A stretch of 64,000 nt of DNA from Hordeum vulgare subsp. vulgare (lineage: Eukaryota > Streptophyta > Magnoliopsida > Poales > Poaceae). The notes below the pieces were generated by a model. That model did no database searches. It had not been told where the DNA came from and worked only from the letters and a program-made list of their open reading frames with translations. The DNA is taken from contig NC_058518.1 of NCBI RefSeq assembly GCF_904849725.1, positions 506,899,225 to 506,963,224 of the forward strand, read 5' to 3'. The position numbers were made by a program, and so were the translations under genes. This document shows positions 55,171 through 64,000 of the stretch, one piece after another (within the stretch, counting starts at the first letter, position 1; the number at the start of each line of letters is the position of its first letter).

Positions 55171-55923
55171 GTAGGTACGACAATGCGTGTGTGGCGATCG
55201 AAGAGATATATCGACATCGTTGGAGGAGGAGGAGGAGGATGGAAAGTAGAGAAGAAGATGGATTGGAAGAAAATGGGACCGGAAAGGAACATCTGGGCCC
55301 AAGGTGCCGGAGTCCGATATGGTTGTTGTCCGGACAACCGTAAAACCCCTTACTTAATTTGAATTTACAAAAAAATGTCTGAATCGTTTAATGGACCAAT
55401 ACAGAGATGGCAAAATATATCACACAGTCTAAACATATACTAACGGTTAAAGGGTCGGTGTTGGAGATTGAGATGCCCTACCGTGGGAACTCAAAACCAT
55501 CAAAGAGCATGATGATCCGTTGAAAATAATGCCGAGCCCTAAAAACTTCGACTCGATCTTATCGTTTTACCCGCATCTTAGTTAACCGTTCCTTGGATCT
55601 TATCCACTTAGACCACCACCAACGTGACAGCTTCTTCCAGACGCCTGACATAAACATATCATGGCCAAGATCTCACTCACTCGATCACGGTCACGGCCCA
55701 GCACCGTGGGGCTACGTGCTTGTCTGCATTGAGAAAACTGCATGCGGCATCCTGTTTGGACTTCTCTCATGTGAGTCTGTCTGCGTGACATGACATGTGC
55801 CTCCGTTGTCAAATTCAAATGTGGACCTCTTCTACAAATAAACTATCCGGTGCCGCTGGCCACTGCCGATCTCCTTTTGACTTGTGCCAGCGTTTCGTTT
55901 CGTCGTCACCGCGAGACCGCGAC
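55171..55923. other. Unassigned stretch
   Basis: I see no gene or complete repeat here. A GGA-rich run lies near 55220-55255 and ordinary mixed sequence follows. Confidence 0.4.
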
Positions 55924-55926
55924 GAG

Positions 55927-56308
55927 GGCCCTGTTTGGATACTCTAGAGGTTAGAGTTAGTTTCTAGCTCATGACTAACTTTAAACTAACTCTAGTAAAA
56001 AGGTGTTTAAATGATAGGGTTAGATTGACAATAGTTGTATTTGATGGAGAGAGAAAAGTGATTTTTTAGTGGGTCTCATAAAAACTAGCTTCAATTAACA
56101 CATATTACCTGGTGGATAGAGAGAGAAAAGTGACTTTTTAATGGGACACATAAAAACAAGCTCAAATTAGCACCTTTTGGATGGGCTAGATTTTTTAGAT
56201 GGGTTACATGCAACTAGCTTTAATCTAACCTTCATGTTTGGATACTTTAGTGCTATTTGAGCTTCAACTAGCTCAAACTAACTCTAGTCTATAAATCCAA
56301 ACAGGGTC
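55927..56308 (+). mobile_element. Tourist-like MITE (382 bp)
   Basis: GAG duplications lie at 55924-55926 and 56309-56311. The ends GGCCCTGTTTGGAT and (reverse complement) GACCCTGTTTGGAT are inverted repeats, the classic 'TGTTTGGAT' termini. Internal AGAGAGAAAAGTGA repeats occur twice. Confidence 0.8.
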
Positions 56309-56311
56309 GAG

Positions 56312-56990
56312 AATGGAGTCATGGACTTGTCCAGTGTGCTGCATGCCTGTGGCTCTTGTACAAGGCCTCTTCCGGGGGATGGTAAACAACGAGGGATTAG
56401 GCCGCGTGAAACGACGTGCCGTCTGATTATTTGCTTCCTGCCGCCACATGGACCGATCTTCCTAATCCATGGCCCCATGGTTCCATGGTTATCTCATCTA
56501 TACTAGTGACCTCCATAAGCGACGATCGACATTCAGAAACGCACAACTACGTGTGCATTTGTTTATTTATTTTCTTATCACGAATGAATATGGGTTCGAA
56601 TTTGAGATTTCACATTATAACCTTTATGACGTACTGTAGTTTTTTAAAAATATTCTGGAAACTCCCAGACAGGATTGAGTTCTTGGCGTAACTTGGTTAT
56701 CATGGAATAGTTTCCCACGCACCAATGGCCAATGGCCCTGTACATATAAATGTTTTCTTTTGCGGTGGAACTCATTTTGTGTCACACGTACGTGTATAAT
56801 TCACAGTTTTAAATATCTGGTTATAGCAATAGCCTGCTATAGCCTTACTATAGACTTTTTAGCAGGATGCCGTTAAATGTTGTCATGTATAAATAGGTTG
56901 CTATAGCCCGTTATAGCTTGGCTATAGCTGATTTAGAGGCCCGCTGTTATTTGTCAGCAAAAACATTGGTATAATCAAGCATTGACCTAT
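56312..56990. other. Unassigned stretch with CTATAGC repeats
   Basis: No gene is seen. Bases 56815-56945 hold several GGTTATAGC/GCTATAGCC motifs in both orientations, resembling a decayed hAT-type MITE; I cannot find clean ends. Confidence 0.35.
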
Positions 56991-56994
56991 GTGT

Positions 56995-59430
56995 CCTCTT
57001 TTTGCAAGGAAAGGCTAGTTGACCTAGTTTTACAAATCACTGTGAGGACCGAAGATAACAGGTCGGGTAATGGCTGCATTTACCGACGCAACATCCTTTT
57101 TGCAAAAAAGTCAGGTGACCTAGTATTATAGATCACTGTCAGACCCAAAGATAACGAGTCGAGCAAGGGCTGCATTGACCAACTCGGCCTTTTTTTGCCA
57201 ACAAAGTCACATAACCTGTTATTATGGATCGTTGCAAGGACGGAAGATTGCAAGCTGAGCAATGGCTGCATTGACCAACCCGGCCTCTTTCTACCAACCA
57301 AGTCACTTAACTTAGTAGTATTATTTATTTATTTTTGAAATGTGATTTCTTAGGTACCGATCTCATTAAAAAAGATCGAAGAGAGTTGCCCGACTAATAA
57401 TTGGAAAACCGGGCTAAAGCCGTCACAATGCGCCCGCAACAACAAGGCACACAGAACGACCTGACAACCTACACAAGAACGCACACACGCCGCCTAGGGG
57501 AAGAGCTCCGTCGAGATTGTAATCCGGCGTCATCGTCATCACGCCTCCGCGAGGGCGACTCCGACTTTACCATCGACGACCACCGATGTAGCCTCCACCG
57601 CAGACAAGCGTAGAGACCTGCGTCAGACAACGCCAAACAGTCCACCACACACGCCGACGACCAGGCAGCTTCGACTCAGCCGACGAGCATTGAAGGAAGA
57701 AAAGCACTGGGTCTGCGCCGAGCCAGCGCCAGAATCGACCACCCGTCTTCACATCATCGTCGCCGCAAGGATCCCCCTCAAACAGCTCCGACTTCAGAAG
57801 ACAAAAGAGGCACGACGATCCCTCAAACACGCCGGACGAGACCGACTACCAGAACCCAACGGCAAATTCTTCTCCGCTTGAAGGAGCCATAGTTGCTACA
57901 CAAGAAGCCGCACAGAACATCCACATTGTCGGACGAGCCCCAACCGACCGCAATGTCGCGAGCGTCTAGCCCCTGGAGAGTGCAAACGAGATCCAAAGCT
58001 CCTCAAGACGACGCCTCCAAGGAGGAAGCGACGATACCGACGTCGTCGTCCGGCCCAACCGGGCCTAAGGTTTTCATCCGAAGAACTGGATCCGAGGGGG
58101 TGTAGGAAGAGAAGTCCTCAACGGTGCTTCCAAGAAGGTGAGAGGACGTCCATAGACGTCGACAAGCTCTTGCCCGGCAAGCTTTCTCCCGGAGCACCTC
58201 CCAACACTACAACCCCACGCACAACACCTCCGCTAGCCCACACGCCTCTCACGAAGCCACCGCGCCAGCGGCACCGAAGAGCCACCAAGCACCTCCTCCA
58301 CGCAGCACCGCAACAGCCCCAGTGACACGGGATCTCAGTCCCGCCGAATCCGCCGCACTCCCCAGCCACTGCGCTGGAGAGCCGCCGCGCCGCTGCACCC
58401 AACGCCAGCACAACGCCGCAGAGGCGGGCCAACGCGAAGCCTGCGAGCAGGGACGGGAGGGCTGCCACCCCTCCCCATCCAGGCCAGATCCAAGAGCCGA
58501 GGCAGAGGAGCCTCGGACACCGCCGCACGGACGGGCCGCAGGCCGCCAGATCCACGCCACAGCATGCGTGGAGACGCCGCGCCGGATTTGCGCCCCGCCC
58601 AGCCGCCCCGTCACGCCACCTCGCTCCGCCGCCCCAAGCTCGAGCACCTGCGCCCGGTCGAGCACCTGCCGGAGAGAAAGCGACCCGCGCCGCCCTATCC
58701 TAGAAGGAGGAGAGTGCCCCACCGCCGTCGAGCAACACGGGCTTAGCCCGACGACCGCCATCGACGGCGGCGAGGGGAGGAGGGAGCGACGGGGGGAGGG
58801 CTGTAGGCGGCGGCTAGGTTACTCCCGGGCCACCTGCGGGAGCGACACGGGAGTCGGGAGCGAGGAGGTAGTACATTGACTAGGTTAACCTAGTATTATA
58901 GATCGTTGCTAGGATGGAAGAAGGCGATCCGAGCAATGGTTACATTGACTTGCGCGGCCTCCTTTTGCAAAAAATGTCAATTAACCTAGTATTATATATC
59001 ATTGCAAGGTCTGAAGATAGCGAGCCGATCAATGTATGCATTGCCCTTCTAAATCTCGCTTGACCTTGTATTAAAGTTCAATATCAGGATGGAAGATAGT
59101 GAGCCGAACAATGGTTGCATTGCCCTTTTAAGTGTCACTTGACCAAGTATTATAGATCACTGTCAAGATGGTAGATGGCGACGCGAGCAATGGCTGCATT
59201 GACTAACATGGCCTCCTATTTTGCCAAAATATCACTTAACCTAATATTATAGATCACTGCCAGAACTGAAGATATATAACAAGCTGAGCATTGGATGCAT
59301 CGACCAACACGGCGTACTTGTGCGAAAAGGATGAAAGGTAACGAGCCAAGCAATGTCCGCATTGACCTACGTGTGGCCTCCTCTTGAAAAGCGTCACTTG
59401 ACTTAGTTATATAGATCATCGTTCGGGACT
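56995..59430 (+). repeat. Divergent tandem array of about 80-97-bp units
   Basis: About ten units share a core: TTTTGCCAAAAAGTCA, then ACCTAGTATTATAGATCACTG, a GGAC.GAAGATA run, CGAGCCGAGCAATGGCTGCA and TTGACC.AC.CGGCCTCC. Four units lie left of 57323 and the remainder between 58884 and 59430, split by a retroposon. The units are strongly diverged from each other. I see no coding meaning and no named family. Confidence 0.75.
57324..58883 (-). mobile_element. GC-rich retroposon inserted in the tandem array
   Basis: On the minus strand it starts GC-rich near 58883 and ends in an A-rich tail (CAAAAATAAATAAATA) at 57324-57340. Imperfect duplications of the target, TTAACTTAGTAGTATTA (57307-57323) and TTAACCTAGTATTATA (58884-58899), flank it. 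These are features of LINE-mediated retroposition. Open frames exist on both strands because of GC richness; none matches a family I know. It may be a LINE 5' region joined to a tail, a long non-autonomous retroposon, or a processed transcript copy. Confidence 0.5.
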
Positions 59431-59538
59431 TGTGAGACGAGCTCCATTGATGTCAACTCAACATCAAGTCGGCCAAGACCATATTGCAATTTCTTTTATC
59501 AGAGAAAACAAAGTTGTATTGCATGGTAAAATATTCTT

Positions 59539-60542
59539 GGACAACGCTAGGGAGCGGCGCCGCACCTCCGTTCGTGCGGCGGCTCACTTAATCACATTCC
59601 AATGCAAAAATTAACCTCCTGTTAATCACCCATTACATATCTCTCTCATGCATGCATGCGTGCAATGATATTATTATGTATAATAAAAACTGCTACATGC
59701 ATGCAATGATGTCACCAAGATTATTTTTGATTTTGAAATTTAAAAAGTTTTATCTACAAAATCGTTAATTCAATCGATGACCCGCTTTCATCATTGACTT
59801 TCTCTCGACGAGTTCTTCGAAACTAGATCCCATACCGACATGTTCCGTCAACTATTTTTTTTCATCCATACTTGCCACATTTTTTGACCCCACTTGCCAT
59901 ATTATTAACCACTTACTTGCCTGAAAAAATAACTTAATTGACACTTTTAATGTTTTTTCGTACAAAACCATGTAACAGTTTTCATTATACATGATATAAA
60001 AACATTGTCATAGGTTGTGTTTGTCAATTTAAATATGCAAACTTGTCATATTTACATACAACTTTGTCAAAAAAAACTATTTTATGTGTTTGTTAGTTTA
60101 AATATGTCGAGTTATCATATTTATAAACGATGATCAAAAAAGATTTTTTGTGGTCACCGATTTTAAATATGTTGAGTTGTCATATCTTTGTGCGTAATCG
60201 CCTAAAAAAATTGTTTGTTCTTGCCATTTTGATTATGTCTAGATGTCATATTTATACGCAGTTTCCAAAAAATTTGACGATTAAGTTATTTTTATCAGAC
60301 AAGTAAGTACTTACTAATATGACAAGTAAGTACAACAAATGTGGTAAGTACGAGCAAAAAAAAAGTTGTCAAAACATGTCGACATGGGATCTAGTTTTGA
60401 AGCTTTTATCGAAACAAAGTCAACGGCGAAAATGAATCATCGATCGAATTAACGGTTTAAGAGATAAAAGTTTTTGAATTCCGATCATTTAAAAAGAATC
60501 TCATGACATCAGTAATGGGAGTAATCGTCCCTACCGTTGTCC
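59539..60542. mobile_element. Long inverted-repeat element (about 1.0 kb)
   Basis: The left arm at about 59711-59946 and the right arm at about 60276-60511 are reverse complements with moderate divergence (shared CGTTAATTCAATCGATGA, ACTAGATCCCATACCGACATG). Outer ends GGACAACGCTAGGGA (59539) and, inverted, GGACAACGGTAGGGA (60542) also pair. The middle is AT-rich with repeated GTTGTCATATTTATA-like phrases. No target duplication was found. A Mutator-like or foldback MITE is likely. Confidence 0.6.
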
Positions 60543-61877
60543 GCAAACAAAGAAAAGGTCCCGGAGAAAGGAATCAGTCTCTTCAGTCCGGCGCATGCCT
60601 CAAATTCATTTTTCCTTTGAATTACTACGATAGCTTAAGCAAAGAATAGAGAGAGCTAAGCTAGAATACAAACAAAAAATATATTCAAGATGGGGGGGCT
60701 TGCCTCCTCCTTTCCTTTGACCTATGCCATGATGCTCATGGGCAGCTTATCTCTTATTGGATTTCCTTTTCTAACAGGATTTTATTCATTGCATGCATGC
60801 ATGCATGAGAAGAAAGGATGCAAGCCGCTGCACGGAATGTCCATCATGCGGCGCTTCTAAATAGAATTTCCCAATATTCTTTATAGATTTGTCCGAAAAA
60901 AAATGCAAAACCGACTAAGAGTTGAAGAAGTCACAGCCAACCTAGATATAGACATATACACGCTCTCCAAGAAAACAGAATGACTCTATACATCCTACTG
61001 ATGCAAGACTACTCATAATGAAAAATAAGTTAGATTAGTACTTAATATGCATATGTTGCTAGTCTATGTTGTCATCTTTATAGTCGAAAATAATATATGT
61101 ATGATGTCATGCAATATTTTATTTATTAGTTTATAGATTCATTATATGTATGATGTTATTTAAAGTGTGTGTACCATATTATGTTTCCCCATGTTTTTTT
61201 TCATTGATTATTCATCACATCATATAGGTTGCATAAATATGTGCAATGTTATCATCTATGGTACTTAGTCTAACTGTAAAATCTGGCTGGATCATATCCA
61301 CAGCCAGCGTCACATTCTCCAGACGCCGACATGAAAATGATAACATACGATCAGCATGCAGCACGTAGACCCCCTCACTCGCCGCCACCACATGCACGAT
61401 CCAGCACGGCGCCTCTCTACTACACGTACGTACGGTGATGCGTGCGACATACATTTGTCCCCATTGAGAAAACCACGGCACTAGATTGGACCTCGCATGT
61501 GTCGCCAAATGCAGAAATTCTTTGTTTAGAAAAAGCAGAAATTCTTCGCGTAAAAAATGCGTCCCGTCCTCATTCCGAGACAGTGACACGTAGCGTGTCT
61601 ACGTACTGATACTGGATTAGAGTAGTGGACTGGTTCAGTGTGCTGTGTGCTGTGTGCTGAAACCACGTGCCGGCCGTGGGTGATATGATTGCATCCATGC
61701 ATGCATGTGCCAGGCTCGACGAGTGAAACGACACTTTGCTCTCTCGATCCACGGAATGGAAACGAACGAACGAAACAAGTGTGTGATGTGGCGTGGCGTG
61801 GCCGGCCGCCTTCTTTTATGTTGCACTGTATGATTGCATCTTTGCCCTCTGGCTCGTGCGTTCTTCCTAGCTATCTA
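60543..61877. other. Unassigned AT-rich stretch
   Basis: No gene is supported. There is a CATGCATG run at 60794-60808. A 124-codon minus-strand frame (61215-61589) has no recognisable motif and unremarkable composition. Confidence 0.4.
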
Positions 61878-62024
61878 CTCCCTTAGTCTTTTTAGAGATT
61901 CCACTAATAAACTATATGCTGATGTATATAAACATATTTTTATTGTATATATTCACTCATTTTATTTTGTATGTAAACATCTAATGAAATCTCTTAAAAG
62001 ATTTATATTTAGGAAAAAAGGGAG
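61878..62024 (+). mobile_element. Stowaway MITE (147 bp)
   Basis: TA duplications lie at 61876-61877 and 62025-62026. The ends are CTCCCTTAGTCTTTTTAGAGA and (reverse complement) CTCCCTTTTTTCCTAAATAT. The right end keeps the CCTAAATATAA motif that the left end has lost. Confidence 0.75.
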
Positions 62025-62040
62025 TAGGTGCCACATGCAT

Positions 62041-62226
62041 ATTCATGCATCTCCATGGTTCCGTTGCATGGCCATGGCTATCTGGTCACCTGGAAAAGCG
62101 TGTAGAAATCCTGATCCGGCTTGTAGTAATTCACTAATTCTATGGGTTACTGCAAGGTAAACGATGAAGGTACGTTCATTAGCGAAATTTCGCTAAAAGA
62201 AAACTACAACCTGCAGAGTGACCTCC
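62041..62226 (+). repeat. Direct repeat, copy 1
   Basis: It matches 63581-63766: ATTCATGCATC.CCATGGTTCC, GCATGGCCATGGCTAT, CACCTGGAAAAGC, TATGGGTTACT and TGCAGAGTGACCTC in the same order. Copy 2 has extra bases in the middle. No coding sense is seen. Confidence 0.75.
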
Positions 62227-62240
62227 TAAGAGCAACTATA

Positions 62241-62980
62241 TTTTTTTTGGATAAAGAGAATTTATTAATTAAGAGTTTTAAGCATTACATTCGGTCTCTG
62301 CATATCAAGAATGCAGACAGTCAATAAATATAGAAGTTCACTAGTACACAAACTGAAAATAAAGCATATCGGACTACATATGAGAATTTGTGAAGCCGCC
62401 TAAGGGAGATAGATCAATCCGGAGACTATGTTGCCATCCATGCCGGGAAAATAACTCCTCGACCGCTGCCTCCAAACGTAACACCACCTCCAAAAACAAG
62501 TCTCGATGCTGCGCACGCTGTAGGACCGACCAGACTCGTAGAGTTGTTGTACACCGATGAATAACCAGCATAACAAAACCATTTTTTTATTAAAAACCTT
62601 GTCATTTCTACACAGCGACCAAACAACGGCAATCGCTCCCACCCTACAGAATAGTTTAAACCTAGAATCAACCCCGTTCAGCCAGTTGCCAAAGATGTTT
62701 GCAACCGAAGTCGGGGGATGTAAGGTAGAACCTATTTGGATGGCTGATCATATAGACCTAGCGAACTCACACTGAAAGAACAAGTGTGTAATACTCTCGT
62801 CGTGTTGACAAAACACACACTTTTTACTTCTATGCCAATTCCATTTTGCAAGGTTATCTCTTGTAAGAATAACACCTCGACGAAGATACCATGCAAACAC
62901 CTTAGTTTTTAGCGGAATCTTCATCTTTCAAACTTTGTTATTCTCCTTAATATCGACTGGTACTTCGGGTAGGATTAAAG
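62241..62980 (-). mobile_element. 5'-truncated LINE insertion (740 bp)
   Basis: The target duplication is AGAGCAACTATA (62229-62240) against AGAGCATCTATA (62981-62992), one mismatch in 12. The tail is a run of T at 62241-62248 (poly-A on the minus strand). The minus strand encodes a zf-RVT region (GVILTRDNLAKWNWH, CVFCQHDESITHLFFQC) and then, through a frame change, NWLNGVDSRFKLFCRVGAIA and WSLCRNDKVFNKK. There is a stop after ARSI. The 3' hairpin motif CTGCATATCAAGAATGCAG resembles that of the LINE at 46285. Endonuclease and reverse transcriptase domains are lost. Confidence 0.8.
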
Positions 62981-62992
62981 AGAGCATCTATA

Positions 62993-63580
62993 ATAGGTGA
63001 TGGCAATTTAAAGATGTAAAATTAGATGTTGTATAATTTACACCCTCAAAAAATGCATTTTATATCTTAAAAAGAAGGCAACTCCAACAGATGATGTATA
63101 TTGGTGATGTAAATCTCCAACTTCGATGATGCAAATGAAAAAGCAAGACCGGCCGATGGCTGCGTGGCTGTATACAACCACTTTACAACCACTTTTGCAG
63201 ATGTTAATCAAAGTGCATGATATTAATCAAAGTTTGAAATCAAAACAAATGATGTATAGCAACATTTTCAGATTTCTACCACCAAAAGTGCATGACATTA
63301 ATCAAAGTTTGAAATCCTACAATTAAAAGTGCATCATCTCAAACAAAGACTTTAGTCCAACAAATTAAAATGCACATAACATGGAACATATCACTCAATT
63401 TGTACAGATCACTGAACTTTTGTCATCTCCATTGCCACTTGTCACATTGCGGACGATGTCATCATCGTCATCATCAATGGCTTCTTTGTTGAAGTTTTTA
63501 GGCGTTGAAGTCTCAATGTCGCGACCTCCACTGAAAACACCTTCATTGCCACCTCCCGTGCCGCTCATGTTGCCACCGAT
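62993..63580 (-). other. Unassigned region with small acidic ORF, possibly Harbinger-derived
   Basis: The stretch opens ATAGGTGATGGCAATTTAAAGATG, recalling Harbinger-type ends (AGAGCATCTCTAACA...). A minus-strand frame at 63395-63652 encodes 85 residues with MNIGGNMSGTGGGN, DIETSTPKNFNKEA and a DDDDDD run. That composition is sometimes found in proteins accompanying PIF/Harbinger transposases, but I cannot assign it. A 33-bp direct repeat (AAAGTGCATGATATTAATCA...) lies at about 63208 and 63285. Confidence 0.3.
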
Positions 63581-63766
63581 ATTCATGCATCCCATGGTTC
63601 CATGCATGGCCATGGCTATATCCGACCACCTGGAAAAGCAAGTAGAAATCATTGATCCAGCTTGTGGTAAGTCTATGGGTTACTAAAAGGTACACCATGA
63701 TGTCAAATTCATTCCCAAGTTTTTTTGTAAAAAAGAAAAGAAAATTACGATGTGCAGAGTGACCTC
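63581..63766 (+). repeat. Direct repeat, copy 2
   Basis: Second copy of the repeat at 62041-62226, with insertions around 63690-63745. It overlaps the start of the small minus-strand acidic frame. Confidence 0.75.
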
Positions 63767-64000
63767 ATAACTGTCGCACATTGCGTCAAACTAGTAATTG
63801 TGTACATGTGTTAGTTTGGTAGTAATATTGTGTTCAAGATTAACCACACTTAATGTTAGTTCCAAGGATGGGCCACGTCCTAAATAACGGATTGATCGGG
63901 TGCCTCCACGAGCCTCCATATCCTCCTCATATTTGGTATTAATATGAAAGTTTGGACTTAGCCCGGACTTATAGGGATGTTATGAGGGGGTCCGGTTAGG
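63767..64000. other. Unassigned window end
   Basis: Mixed-composition sequence with no gene or repeat that I recognise. Confidence 0.4.

Noticed and set aside
58249..58879. Overlapping 170-185-codon frames on both strands
   Set aside because: High GC content lowers stop frequency; no conserved motif on either strand.
61215..61589. 124-codon minus-strand frame
   Set aside because: No recognisable domain, no promoter signal and ordinary composition; insufficient support.

Overview
The window is plant nuclear DNA from a Triticeae grass. The evidence is a BARE-1-type Copia element, Athila-like Gypsy elements, CACTA transposons with GCCGACGG-type subterminal repeats, many TA-flanked Stowaway MITEs and GC-rich grass-style first exons. 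Barley (Hordeum) is the most likely source because the Copia LTR at 8771-17680 closely matches what I remember of BARE-1. I could not run a search, so wheat, Aegilops or rye are not excluded. There is nothing bacterial or viral here, and I saw no tRNA, rRNA or CRISPR array.

Layout. Bases 1-43909 are a nest of transposable elements. A reverse-oriented retroelement fragment (1-1301) is followed by Gypsy element A (1302-8770; 5' LTR, broken gag-protease, second ORF, no 3' LTR). Next come a full-length BARE-1-like Copia element C on the minus strand (8771-17680), a reverse Gypsy fragment (17681-18690), and the 3' part of a CACTA transposon (18691-43909) with tnp2 and TNP1-like genes. Two complete LTR elements sit inside that CACTA element. 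Gypsy element B (22244-32269) has the target duplication acacc, intact gag-protease and ORF2, but no reverse transcriptase. Copia element D (33337-41931) has the target duplication agaag, similar LTRs and a wrecked coding region.

Bases 43910-64000 hold the host genes and small repeats. An intact single-exon DUF247 gene lies at 44539-46068 (+). An intact six-exon Raf-like MAP3K-type kinase gene lies at 48711-52177 (-); its exons join to exactly 367 codons. Around them are LINE and Copia fragments, four Stowaway MITEs (two inside kinase introns), two Tourist-like MITEs, an AP2-like pseudogene with several in-frame stops, a 1.1-kb CACTA-like element with a coding-like GC-rich interior, a divergent tandem array of roughly 80-97-bp units split by a GC-rich retroposon, a 1-kb inverted-repeat element, and a 5'-truncated LINE with its own target duplication.

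How it fits together. The two host genes look unrelated in function and are not an operon. The most unusual signals are in the mobile DNA. Elements A and B share an internal copy of part of their own LTR just upstream of ORF2, followed by a conserved splice donor and acceptor, which suggests a private promoter and leader for ORF2. Element D combines two fairly similar LTRs with a decayed interior, which suggests mobilisation in trans.
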